NCBI GenBank assembly: GCA_001657395.1
Contig: LYSY01000001.1
Location: 496,001-560,000, forward strand
From: Rhodospirillales bacterium BBD 1991-14
Lineage (GTDB): Bacteria > Pseudomonadota > Alphaproteobacteria > Kiloniellales > Kiloniellaceae
Direction: 5' to 3'
DNA: 64,000 nucleotides
The translations under genes were made by a program, and so were the position numbers. Of this stretch, positions 55,446-63,931 are shown one piece after another (the first letter of the stretch is position 1; every line of letters starts with the position of its first letter). Under the pieces are notes generated by a model, which was not told the origin of the DNA, made no database searches, and saw only the letters and a program-made list of their open reading frames with translations.

Positions 55446-56903
55446 ATGGATGCTGCGCTGGCGGCAGTGGACGGAAAACGGGCTAGTCGGGACGTCAGGC
55501 CGATCTCTCGCATCGCCGTCGATGTCGGTTTTCGCATTTGCGATCTTATGATTATCGGCATCCTGGGCCTGGCGGTGTTTTTCCTCCGGCAGGCAGAAGA
55601 CCCAAGCCTGTATTACCCCAAGTATCTCGGCGCGATCGTCGTTGCCATGGTGGTTGCCACGATGATGCTCCACCGCTTCGACGTGTATCGGGACGACTTT
55701 CTCTTCGCCAGGCGCATCCCTTACGGAAACATCATCACGGCCTGGACGGTGACCTTCTGCGTCTTGCTGGCCCTGGCCTTTCTCATGAAGGTGTCCGACA
55801 CCTATTCGCGCATCTGGGCGCTTTCGTGGTTCTTCGGCACCTGTGCCGGCCTGGTTGGCGGCCGCCTGCTGCTGCGGCGCTGGGTGCGCGGGCTTGCTGC
55901 GGCGGGCCGTTTCGCCAATCGCACGGTTATCGTCGGGGCGGGGGAACAGGGGCGCCGATTGGCTGCCTACCTCCAAACCCACGGCGATCTGAGCACCAAG
56001 ATCATCGGCTTTGCGGATGACCGGCGTTCCCGCGTTCTGCGGGAAAGCAACGGCGTGCCGCTCCTGGGCACGGTGGGAGACCTGATCGGGATGATCCGCC
56101 GGGACGAGGTGGATCAGGTCGTTGTCGCGCTGCCCTGGACGGCCGACCAGAGGCTGAGGGAGGTCGTTGGCCAGCTCGAGCGCACACCGGTTCCGATCAG
56201 GCTGGCGCCGGACCTTGCCGCTTTCAGCTTTCCCGACCGCACCTTCACCCGGCTGGCCAGGTTGCCCGTGATGCAGCTCTTCGACCGGCCGATCTCGGGC
56301 TGGTCTTTCATCCTGAAGACGATCGAGGACCGCAGCATCGCTGCCCTGCTGCTGCTTCTGCTCTCGCCCCTGTTTCTGCTTGTTGCTCTTGCGATCAAGT
56401 TCGATTCGCCCGGGCCGGTCTTCTTTCGACAGAAGCGCTACGGCTTCAATCACAATCTCTTCGATTGCTGGAAGTTCCGGACCATGCACCACCACATGAC
56501 CGACGCCAATGCCGAGGTCCTGACGCGCCGCAACGACGGGCGCGTTACGCGTGTTGGCCGCTTTCTGCGCAAGACCAGCCTCGACGAGCTGCCGCAGCTC
56601 ATCAACGTCCTCAAGGGCGACATGTCCCTGGTCGGGCCGCGGCCCCATGCCACCTCCGCCAAGGCCGGCGGTCATCTCTATGAAGATGCGGTCGATGCCT
56701 ATGCCGCGCGTCACCGCGTCAAGCCGGGCATCACCGGCTGGGCCCAGGTGAACGGCTGGCGCGGGGAGACCGACACGGTCGAGAAGATCGAGCGGCGGGT
56801 CGAGCACGATCTCTTCTACATCGAGAACTGGTCGCTGGCGTTCGACCTGCAGATCCTCATCAGAACCGCCTTCGTCGTCCTCGGCGATCGCGAAGCCTAC
56901 TAG
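55446..56903 (+). CDS. Undecaprenyl-phosphate sugar phosphotransferase (ExoY/WcaJ-like)
   Basis: A 485-aa polyprenyl glycosylphosphotransferase that starts the repeat unit by moving sugar-1-phosphate (glucose or galactose) from UDP-sugar to undecaprenyl phosphate. About four N-terminal helices precede a nucleotide-binding-like domain ([20 protein letters not shown], about 160-180). A further helix follows near 300, then the catalytic bacterial sugar transferase domain with [29 protein letters not shown] and VGPRPHA. It is the full-length long form, unlike the short ExoY. It opens the plus-strand group running to the outer-membrane barrel. Confidence 0.94.
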   Translation: MDAALAAVDGKRASRDVRPISRIAVDVGFRICDLMIIGILGLAVFFLRQAEDPSLYYPKYLGAIVVAMVVATMMLHRFDVYRDDFLFARRIPYGNIITAWTVTFCVLLALAFLMKVSDTYSRIWALSWFFGTCAGLVGGRLLLRRWVRGLAAAGRFANRTVIVGAGEQGRRLAAYLQTHGDLSTKIIGFADDRRSRVLRESNGVPLLGTVGDLIGMIRRDEVDQVVVALPWTADQRLREVVGQLERTPVPIRLAPDLAAFSFPDRTFTRLARLPVMQLFDRPISGWSFILKTIEDRSIAALLLLLLSPLFLLVALAIKFDSPGPVFFRQKRYGFNHNLFDCWKFRTMHHHMTDANAEVLTRRNDGRVTRVGRFLRKTSLDELPQLINVLKGDMSLVGPRPHATSAKAGGHLYEDAVDAYAARHRVKPGITGWAQVNGWRGETDTVEKIERRVEHDLFYIENWSLAFDLQILIRTAFVVLGDREAY

Positions 56904-56919
56904 AAGGGAGCCTGATATC

Positions 56920-57675
56920 TTGCCGGACACCATAAAGGTCCCCCCTCTTCGCAAGGCCATCATCCCTCTGGGTGTGAGGCCTCTCGGGCTCCAGCCGACC
57001 ACCGGAGCGCCGGGACAGGCGCCTTCCTTTGCCGGAGAAGACCGCGATCTGCGTGCGGTCGTGGAGGAAGCGCGGGCCTGCGGACTGAGCGAGTTGGTCC
57101 TGGTGACGGAAGATGGCGTGACGGTCGTGGACGATCGCCGCGGCGGACGTCACGTCCACGTTTTGGGCTGGCCTTCCGCTGCGGACCAGCAGAGCGGCGA
57201 CGCGCCCCGCCCGCGCCAGATCAGGATCGGCCGCCAGAGCGGCCGGCGCAGCCTTGCGACCGCGCTGCTCGCGGCCGGCAAGGTCGTTGGGCAGGAGCCG
57301 GTGGCCGTGCTCGTGCCGGCCCGGCCACAGACCGGCGGTGCCATGGCGATGCTGCGTCTGGCGGCACGCTATCGGCAGGCAGGCGGGAATGTGGTTGCCG
57401 TGCTGGATGACGGTCTGAGAGAGCGGGATGGCTGCTTCGCCGCGGTCGCGGCGGCGTCCTTGGGCCGCTACATCCTGCAACCGCAAGTCTTCGAGGCGCT
57501 TGAGAGTCAGGCTGTTCCTGACCTTCATGCCGCCATTCTTTCAACAGCCGAGGCCTGGCCTCTGAACGTGGTTGCTATGCGCATTGAGTCGGAACCCGGA
57601 CAGAAGCGCGCCAATCGGCTGCGCCAACCGGCGGAGGTCTGGGCGGGCAGCCGCTTGTCCGAAGCCGGCGACTGA
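56920..57675 (+). CDS. Degenerate GalU/ExoN-like nucleotidyltransferase
   Basis: A 251-aa protein from TTG 56920 behind gaaggga. It aligns by eye with UTP-glucose-1-phosphate uridylyltransferase: LRKAIIPLG near the start, VVEEARACGLSELVLVTEDG, VVGQEPVAVLVPA and LGRYILQPQVFEAL. However, the glycine-rich nucleotide loop (GxGTRxxP) reads GVRPLGLQP, the KEMLP lysine is missing, and the metal Asp of the LPD motif is Ala. It is also about 40-50 residues short. It is therefore probably not catalytic. It has been kept as an intact frame between the initiating transferase and the export lipoprotein, where exoN sits in some clusters, suggesting a regulatory or scaffold role. Confidence 0.75.
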   Translation: MPDTIKVPPLRKAIIPLGVRPLGLQPTTGAPGQAPSFAGEDRDLRAVVEEARACGLSELVLVTEDGVTVVDDRRGGRHVHVLGWPSAADQQSGDAPRPRQIRIGRQSGRRSLATALLAAGKVVGQEPVAVLVPARPQTGGAMAMLRLAARYRQAGGNVVAVLDDGLRERDGCFAAVAAASLGRYILQPQVFEALESQAVPDLHAAILSTAEAWPLNVVAMRIESEPGQKRANRLRQPAEVWAGSRLSEAGD

Positions 57676-57743
57676 TCGTGATCGACGCACTGCCGACCGG
57701 GGAGCGGCAGGCGATGTTTGTGAGGTGAGTAAAGGAGGAGGAG

Positions 57744-58316
57744 ATGCACGTCGGGGGAAGCTTTGCCGTCAGGTCTCTGGCGGCGGCCATGCTTTCGATT
57801 CTCATTGCCGGATGCACCGGGGCAGGGTCCCTGCCGCCGCTTCCGGCCAAGGCGGAAGGACCATACAAGTTGGGCGCCGGCGACCGGGTCCGCCTGGTGG
57901 TGTTCGGTCAGGAGGAACTGACCGGAGAATACCTTGTCAGCGATTCCGGGTTCGTGACGGTGCCCTTGATCGGGGCGGTCGATGCGGAAGGCATGAGCGT
58001 TCAGGAGCTAGAGGACGCCGTTGCCGAGAAGCTCGCGCAGGGCATTCTGGTCTCTCCGAACACCACGGTCGAAATTGCGACCTACCGGCCCTTCTACATT
58101 CTTGGCGAGACCAGAGCGCCGGGACAATACGCCTTTGTGCCGCGGATGACCGTGCTCACGGCGGTCTCGATCAGCGGGGGGTTCACCTTCAGGGCGGATC
58201 AGGACACTGTTTCGATCACCCGCGAGGTTGACGGCGAGCTTGCGGAGTTCCGGGCCGATCCGCTGGCTCTCGTGCAGCCGGGCGACGTGATCAACGTTTA
58301 CGAACGCTACTTCTAG
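57744..58316 (+). CDS. Polysaccharide export lipoprotein (Wza/ExoF-type)
   Basis: A 190-aa protein with a lipoprotein signal (LIAGC, lipidated Cys24). The Poly_export domain (YKLGAGDRVRLVVFGQEELT, about 42-125) and a SLBB-like region (YILGETRAPGQYAFVPRMTV) follow, ending in VQPGDVINVYERYF. It is the short form without the C-terminal helix that makes the outer-membrane pore in E. coli Wza, so it probably works with the barrel protein encoded next. A very strong ribosome site (aggaggag) precedes ATG 57744. Confidence 0.93.
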   Translation: MHVGGSFAVRSLAAAMLSILIAGCTGAGSLPPLPAKAEGPYKLGAGDRVRLVVFGQEELTGEYLVSDSGFVTVPLIGAVDAEGMSVQELEDAVAEKLAQGILVSPNTTVEIATYRPFYILGETRAPGQYAFVPRMTVLTAVSISGGFTFRADQDTVSITREVDGELAEFRADPLALVQPGDVINVYERYF

Positions 58317-58364
58317 GCGGTTCCCATTTCTGATTCCGTTGATCGTGTCGCGGTTCCGCCGCCG

Positions 58365-59645
58365 ATGACCGCTTCGCCACGCCCTGACTCTTCGGCCCAA
58401 GGGATGCGCGGTGTGCGGCAGATGGCCTGTGCCGTGCTGGCAGGGGGGCTGGCAGGAGGACTGACAGTTCCCCTGGCGGTCGCTCCGGCGGCGGCGCAGG
58501 AAAGCGGCGAGCCGGTTGCCGTCTTTGAACGGCCGCGCGAAGCTTTTGATGCAAAAGGGCTCGACCTGGGCGGCTTTCGCCTGTTTCCGCGCCTCAGCGT
58601 GAGCGAGACCTATGACGACAACGTCTTCGCCGATGAGAGCGGGGAGGAGGACGATTTCATCACCTCGGTCGCGGCATCCCTGGTTGCGCGGAGCGAGTGG
58701 TCGCGCCACAGCCTGCGCGTGGTCGGCCAGATCCGGGATCAGACCTTCCTGGACAATTCAAGCCAGGACCGCACCGAATACCTCTTTCGTCCGCAGCTTC
58801 GGCTGGATTTGGCGGAGCGGAACCAAGCCGATCTCAGCGCCGAGTACAGCCGGCAGGTCATCGGCCGCGACGACCCGGAGGACACCGGGGAAGAGGACCC
58901 GACGGAGTTCGACCGTTTTCAGGTGAATAGCGGCTATACCCACCGCTTCAACAGGGTTTTCGTGGGCGGGCAGGTGCAGGTGCGCCGGGACGACTACATT
59001 TCCACCGGCGATGACGATCGCGACCGCATCGAGTATCGTTTCAGCCTGCCGATCGGCTACGAGATCTCCGAAATCACCGACGTGACCTTGGAGCCCTTTT
59101 TTCGCATCCGGGATTTCGACGAACTGGACGAGACCGGCGCGGATCGGGACGCGCGGGCGGGCGGCGCCACCATCGGCGTCGAGACAGAGCTGAGCCGCCT
59201 CGTGCATGTCGCCCTGGATGTCGGTTTCATTGCCAACGACTTCGAGGATCCCGACTTCGACGACGATGTCGATTTCATCGTCGACGGGGACTTCACCTGG
59301 TATGTCACAGGGCTGACGACCGTGAAAGGACGCCTGGCGCGGCGGGACAATGCGACCAACACGCCCGGGTCCTCGTCAAAGACCCAGTCGACGGTTTCCG
59401 GCGAGGTCCAGCACGAGCTGATGCGCAACGTTCTGCTGGTGGCCGAGGCGCGTTACGTTCAGGACGACTTTCGGGAAGTGGACCGTGTCGACGACCGGGC
59501 TATCTTTTCCTTCGGCGGCGAGTACCTGATCAACCGCTACGTCTCGATCGGTGCGGACTACCGCTATGTGCAGCGCTGGTCGGATGACGAAGACAGGGAC
59601 TTCTCCCGCAATCTCGTGACGCTTGGGCTGCGCACCAAGTTCTAG
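58365..59645 (+). CDS. Outer-membrane beta-barrel protein of the polysaccharide locus
   Basis: A 426-aa protein with a signal sequence (MACAVLAGGLAGGLTVPLAV, cleaved near APAAAQESG). From residue 65 it shows repeated amphipathic strands alternating with acidic turns (SVSETYDDNVFADESGEEDD, QVQVRRDDYISTGDDDRDRI) and ends in VTLGLRTKF with a terminal Phe, the outer-membrane insertion signature. It fits the beta-barrel porin 2-like family commonly found with Wza-type proteins. It may form the secretion pore or anchor the exporter. ATG 58365 or 58404 could start it. Confidence 0.88.
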   Translation: MTASPRPDSSAQGMRGVRQMACAVLAGGLAGGLTVPLAVAPAAAQESGEPVAVFERPREAFDAKGLDLGGFRLFPRLSVSETYDDNVFADESGEEDDFITSVAASLVARSEWSRHSLRVVGQIRDQTFLDNSSQDRTEYLFRPQLRLDLAERNQADLSAEYSRQVIGRDDPEDTGEEDPTEFDRFQVNSGYTHRFNRVFVGGQVQVRRDDYISTGDDDRDRIEYRFSLPIGYEISEITDVTLEPFFRIRDFDELDETGADRDARAGGATIGVETELSRLVHVALDVGFIANDFEDPDFDDDVDFIVDGDFTWYVTGLTTVKGRLARRDNATNTPGSSSKTQSTVSGEVQHELMRNVLLVAEARYVQDDFREVDRVDDRAIFSFGGEYLINRYVSIGADYRYVQRWSDDEDRDFSRNLVTLGLRTKF

Positions 59646-59670
59646 GGCGTTGCCTGCAGGCGACCGGCGC

Positions 59671-61086
59671 TCAGGGCCACGTTGGCGGGTGACTGCCCAG
59701 AGGAACGCTCGGGCGCACAAAGGCCGGCGGCGTTTCTGACATCTGCGCCGCATGCCTGATGGTGCTGAGACGCCCGAAACCGGAGTCCTGGGTTTCCATC
59801 AGGCTTTCCAGATAGCGCTCCTGCGGCTCGGGGCAATCGTGTCCGCCGGCAATCCGGCCAAGGCTCTGCAGCCAGCGGCCGCTGCGCGCCAGGGAAACCC
59901 GGACATGCCAGCTCCCCCCTTCCTCGGCACGGCGGATCAGGGCGGCAATGGCCCCGAGAGCCATGAGGTAGCCGGAGGCGTGGTCGAGCGCCTGGCAGGG
60001 CAGCTCCTTCGGGCCCTCGACCCCGGCGGCCTGTGCTTCCGCATGATTGATCCCGCTGGCGGTCTGGACCAGGGAATCGAAGCCGCGCCGACCGGCCCAG
60101 GGCCCCTCGTAGCCATAGGCGTTGAGGGAAACGTAGACGACGCCGGGCCGCAGGGCGGCGGCCTCGCCGGGACCGAAGCCATGGCCGGCCACTGCGCCCG
60201 GGCGGTAACCCTGGACGAAAATGTCGGCTGCGCGCAGGAGCCGGGCAAGGCCCGCGCGGCCGTCCGCCTGGCGCAGGTCCAGGTGTGCTGAAAGCTTGCC
60301 GCGGCCGCTGTCAATCACCAGAGGTTCGATGAACGGCAGGTGCGGCCCGGCGATCCGCATGACCTCGGCACCATGGGCGGCCAGGGCGCGGCCGGCGACG
60401 GGGCCGGCGATGATGCGGGTGAGGTCGAGAACGCGAAGGCCGGCGAGGGGACGGGGTGCAGCATTTGGCGGCTCCGGCGCGCTCTCGCCGATGCGCTCTA
60501 TCGACAGGACGGGTTGTGCGGCAAGCGCTGCCCCCTGGGGGCTGTCCAGCCAGTCCTCTGCGCTCCGCATCATCGTCGCCACCAGGCCGCGCCCGGCCAC
60601 CGCGTCCTCGAAGTCCGCGGCCTGCCAGCCCTCCAGGGCCTGCTGCACCGCGTCCCGCTCGTAGGCGCAGCCCAGCAGGGCCAGAATGCCGTCGCGGTGG
60701 TGCGGGAAGTTGGTGTGCAGGCGCACCCAGCCGCCATCGCCGGTGCGGTAGACGCCGGCAATGGGGTCCCAAAGGCGGTTCGGTGCCTCACCGTCGACCC
60801 GGAACAGCCGTTCGCTGCGGAACTCGCAGGCCGCGTGCCGCATGTCGACGGCGACCTCCTGGGCACTCCCGCCGCGCAGGCGCCAGTAGGCCGCTGCAGC
60901 CAGCGCGGTGGCCGCAACTGTGGTCTGGGCGACTGTTCCGACCGCGAAGGAGGAGGGGAGAACCGGCTCGCTGCCGGTGAGGCCAGCCGTGTCGGCCAGC
61001 CCTTCGTCCAGGCCCGAGAGGGCCAGCAGGTCGCCCAGAACCGCCCGCGGGGCCGGCGGTGGCGCCGCCGGAAAGGGGGCCGTCAC
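59671..61086 (-). CDS. CaiB/BaiF-type CoA-transferase
   Basis: A 471-aa family III CoA-transferase. After a divergent N-terminal part (1-205) the typical core begins: LAGLRVLDLTRIIAGPVAGR and YRPGAVAGHGFGP. The usual catalytic Asp appears in the LDLRQADGRAGL region and GPWAGRRGFDSLVQTASGI follows. It moves CoA between acyl-CoA and an acid. GTG 61086 overlaps the DUF2783 stop (GTGA), so it is coupled to the upstream genes. Substrates are unknown; the operon suggests an aromatic or related acid. Confidence 0.85.
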   Translation of the reverse strand: MTAPFPAAPPPAPRAVLGDLLALSGLDEGLADTAGLTGSEPVLPSSFAVGTVAQTTVAATALAAAAYWRLRGGSAQEVAVDMRHAACEFRSERLFRVDGEAPNRLWDPIAGVYRTGDGGWVRLHTNFPHHRDGILALLGCAYERDAVQQALEGWQAADFEDAVAGRGLVATMMRSAEDWLDSPQGAALAAQPVLSIERIGESAPEPPNAAPRPLAGLRVLDLTRIIAGPVAGRALAAHGAEVMRIAGPHLPFIEPLVIDSGRGKLSAHLDLRQADGRAGLARLLRAADIFVQGYRPGAVAGHGFGPGEAAALRPGVVYVSLNAYGYEGPWAGRRGFDSLVQTASGINHAEAQAAGVEGPKELPCQALDHASGYLMALGAIAALIRRAEEGGSWHVRVSLARSGRWLQSLGRIAGGHDCPEPQERYLESLMETQDSGFGRLSTIRHAAQMSETPPAFVRPSVPLGSHPPTWP

Positions 61087-61280
61087 GGTTTCGGCCGGGC
61101 GGCGTCGATGGCCTCGCGCAGAACCTGCATGTCGCCGATGTGGTTGGCGAGCAGCAGGACCAGCTTGGCGTTGACCTTGGTGCTGTCCTCCGGGGCGAGA
61201 TCCCGGTGCAGCTCCATCAAGGCCGCATAGAAGTCGTCGGGGGCGGCAAGGCCCGGATCCGTTCTCAGGTGTTCCGGCAT
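61083..61280 (-). CDS. DUF2783 protein
   Basis: A 65-aa protein from ATG 61280. APDDFYAALMELHRDLAPED and KVNAKLVLLLANHIGDMQVL match DUF2783, a short helical family usually encoded next to FAD-dependent hydroxylases in proteobacteria. It starts 7 bases after the hydroxylase stop and overlaps the CoA-transferase start, so it is translationally embedded in the operon. It may be a small subunit or chaperone of the hydroxylase. Confidence 0.85.
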   Translation of the reverse strand: MPEHLRTDPGLAAPDDFYAALMELHRDLAPEDSTKVNAKLVLLLANHIGDMQVLREAIDAARPKP

Positions 61281-61287
61281 AGGAGAC

Positions 61288-62952
61288 TCACACAAGCGAA
61301 AGAGATTTGGCCATGGCTGTGCTGACGCTGTCGGCCTGAAGCGCGGACCAGCGCCCGGCCAGGTGCTGGTCGGGACGGACCAGGTAGAAGCTTCCGGGCC
61401 TGGCGCCATAACGTTCGGCGAAAAGGCCCTCGCTGTCCACCCAGGCGGGCCCGGGCCCTCCTGCGGCGGCATCGGGGGGGTGGATGGTCAGCACCGGAAG
61501 CCTCGGCTGGGCCTCCGCGAGCCGGGCGACGTGGTCTTCACCTTCGGGCGTGGCGTCCGCGCCGCGATAGTGCAGCCCGAAGAACCCCCCTGACAGGAGT
61601 TGCAGCAGCCAGGTTCTCTCGTTGCCGCGGGTCAGGGGGGCATCGGTACAGGGCGCGCCAACGGGAAGGCCCGGCTGCGCCGATCCGGGCATCGTGAAGA
61701 ACGCCGATCCGGCCAGGGTTGCCGGCCGCGAAAGGCGACCGGAGTTCACCAGTTTCCGGGCAAAGGGGTAATCCGCCGCCAGCTCCAGGGTGGCGTCGCG
61801 AAAAGTCTGGCTGATCGCGTTCTTCGGCGTGATGAAGTCGGTGCTGCGGGTGGAGTTCAGGATGTTCTCGTCGGCCGCCGGTATGCGCTCGGCGTCATAA
61901 CTGTGCAGCAGCCGCTCCGGCGCTTCGCCCTTCAGCACGGCGGCGAGTTTCCAGCAGAGATTGTCGCCGTCCTGCAGGCCGCCGTTGCCGCCGCGGGCGC
62001 CAAAGGGTGAGACCTGGTGGGCGGAATCACCGATGAAGAAGATGCGGCCGTGACGGAAGCGCTCCAGCCGGCGGCACTGGAAGGTGTAGACGGAGACCCA
62101 GTCGATCTCGAAGTCGACGTCTTCGCCCAGCATGGCCTTCAGGCGCGGGATCACGCGCTCCGGACGCTTTTCCTCTTCCGGATCGGCGTCCCAGCCGAGC
62201 TGCAGGTCGATCCGCCAGACGTTGTCCGGCTGGCGGTGCAGCAGCGCCGACTGGCCGGGGTGAAAGGGCGGGTCGAACCAGAACCAGCGTTCGCTGGGAA
62301 AGTCCGCTTTCATGACCACGTCGCAGATCAGGAAGCGGTCGCGGAAGACCTGGCCGGTGAAGTCGAGGCCCAAGGCCCGGCGCACCGTGCTCCTGGCCCC
62401 GTCGGCCGCCAGCAGGTAGTCGCAGGTCAGCCTGTAGGGTCCATCGGGCGTTTCAATCTCCAGCGCCGCTCCGGTTTCGCTCCGGTCCACGGCGACGACG
62501 CGGTTCTTCCAGCGCAGATCCACAAGCCCCGTCGCCATGGCCCGCTCCACAAGCCACTCTTCCGCGTAGTACTGCTGCAAATTGATGAAGGCGGGCCAGC
62601 GGTGGCCGCCTTCCGGCAGCAGATCGAAGTCGTAGATCATGCTTTCGCGCCAGAAGACCTTCCCCTTGTTCCAGGTCACGCCCTTGGCCTGGAGTTGCGC
62701 GCCCAGGCCCAGACGGTCGAGGATTTCCAGGCTACGTTTGGCAAAGCAGATGGCGCGGGAGCCGAAACTGACGGTGTCGTCGTCGTCCAGGACCACCGTG
62801 GCGATCCCCTGCTGTGCCAGATCCACTGCCGCCGCGAGGCCCACGAGGCCGGCGCCGACAATGACCACGGGGTGGCGGGCGGCGCCCGCACCGGCGTCCT
62901 GATCGGCACTGCGGCGATAGGGATAGTGTGGGTTCTTGTAGGTCTTCGGCAT
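61288..62952 (-). CDS. FAD-dependent aromatic hydroxylase (MhpA/PheA-type)
   Basis: A 554-aa group A flavoprotein monooxygenase. The FAD-binding GAGLVGLAAAVDLAQQG (about 33-49), the central DG motif DYLLAADGARSTVRRALG and the GD motif FFIGDSAHQVSPFGARGGNG are intact. A thioredoxin-like C-terminal domain (from about 435) is present, as in phenol and 3-hydroxyphenylpropionate hydroxylases. It inserts one oxygen into an aromatic ring using NAD(P)H. ATG 62952 was chosen; the frame extends to 63078. It follows the MBL gene by 22 bases. Confidence 0.9.
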   Translation of the reverse strand: MPKTYKNPHYPYRRSADQDAGAGAARHPVVIVGAGLVGLAAAVDLAQQGIATVVLDDDDTVSFGSRAICFAKRSLEILDRLGLGAQLQAKGVTWNKGKVFWRESMIYDFDLLPEGGHRWPAFINLQQYYAEEWLVERAMATGLVDLRWKNRVVAVDRSETGAALEIETPDGPYRLTCDYLLAADGARSTVRRALGLDFTGQVFRDRFLICDVVMKADFPSERWFWFDPPFHPGQSALLHRQPDNVWRIDLQLGWDADPEEEKRPERVIPRLKAMLGEDVDFEIDWVSVYTFQCRRLERFRHGRIFFIGDSAHQVSPFGARGGNGGLQDGDNLCWKLAAVLKGEAPERLLHSYDAERIPAADENILNSTRSTDFITPKNAISQTFRDATLELAADYPFARKLVNSGRLSRPATLAGSAFFTMPGSAQPGLPVGAPCTDAPLTRGNERTWLLQLLSGGFFGLHYRGADATPEGEDHVARLAEAQPRLPVLTIHPPDAAAGGPGPAWVDSEGLFAERYGARPGSFYLVRPDQHLAGRWSALQADSVSTAMAKSLSLV

Positions 62953-62974
62953 GCCCGCGGCGTTTCGTCTTCGA

Positions 62975-63931
62975 CTAGTCCTGTTCCAGGGCGCGCCACA
63001 TCTCCACGTCGCGCTCGGCAGTCCAGATCCGGGGGTCGGCGATGCCGGAGGCTTCGTCATAGGCCCGGGTGACGTCAAACGGCATGCAGTGCTCGAAGAT
63101 CACCCAGCCGCCGAACTTGGGTTCCAGCCGCTCGAAGGTCTCGCCGTAGATGTCCTTCAGCGCCTTACCCTCCGCCACGCCTTTGGCCACCGACTGATAC
63201 ATCTCGGTCAGGAAAGCCTGGGTGCCGGCGATGCCGTCCTCCACGGCTTCAGGAGTCTTCAGGGCGGCGCCACGCCCGGGCACCAGCTTCTCGGCCCCGA
63301 GGTCGCGCAGGCGGCCCAGCGTCTCGGGCCAGTCCTTCAGATAGGCATCGCCGGTATAGGGCGTCGCGCCGAACTCCACCAGATCGCCGGCGAAGAGCAC
63401 CTTCTCCTTCGGCAGCCAGACCACGGTGTCACCCTTGGTATGGCCGCGGCCGAGCTGCAGGATCTGCACCTCGCGCCGGCCCAGATGAAGGGTGAGGGAC
63501 TTCTCGAAGATCACATTCGGCCAGGTGAGGCCGGGCACCGTTTCCACCGACTGGAAGAGCCGCGGAAAGCGCCCGACCTCGGAGTCGTAGTCCTGCTGGC
63601 CACGCTCGACGATCAGGTCGTGGGTATCGCGGCTGGCAATGATCTGTCGGGCGCCGTAGGCCGAAGCGCCGAGCACGCGCACGGCGTGATAGTGACTGAG
63701 TACGACATAGTCGATGGGCTTGTCGGTCACCTCGCGGATGCGGTCGATTACGCCCTGGGCCATGACCGGCGTCGCCTGGGTGTCGACCACCATGACCGAG
63801 TCATCGCCGATGATGATGCCCGAATTGGGGTCGCCCTCCGCCGTGTAGGCATAGAGCCCCTCGGCCAGTTCCTCGAAGGTGATCGTCTTTTCCTCCAGGT
63901 CGCCCTGGGATGCGAAGGCCTTGCCCGCCAT
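62975..63931 (-). CDS. MBL-fold protein with modified zinc motif
   Basis: A 318-aa metallo-beta-lactamase-fold protein. The second-shell residues H164 and D168 (GRGHTKGDTVVWLP) and D183 (LFAGDLVEF) are normal. The first motif, usually HxHxDH, reads H80-Y-H82-A-V84-R85, so the Asp and third His that bind the second metal are missing. It may bind one metal or act on an unusual substrate. It opens the operon with the FAD hydroxylase. No signal peptide is seen. The last 69 bases of the window upstream of it contain only the possible promoter region. Confidence 0.85.
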   Translation of the reverse strand: MAGKAFASQGDLEEKTITFEELAEGLYAYTAEGDPNSGIIIGDDSVMVVDTQATPVMAQGVIDRIREVTDKPIDYVVLSHYHAVRVLGASAYGARQIIASRDTHDLIVERGQQDYDSEVGRFPRLFQSVETVPGLTWPNVIFEKSLTLHLGRREVQILQLGRGHTKGDTVVWLPKEKVLFAGDLVEFGATPYTGDAYLKDWPETLGRLRDLGAEKLVPGRGAALKTPEAVEDGIAGTQAFLTEMYQSVAKGVAEGKALKDIYGETFERLEPKFGGWVIFEHCMPFDVTRAYDEASGIADPRIWTAERDVEMWRALEQD

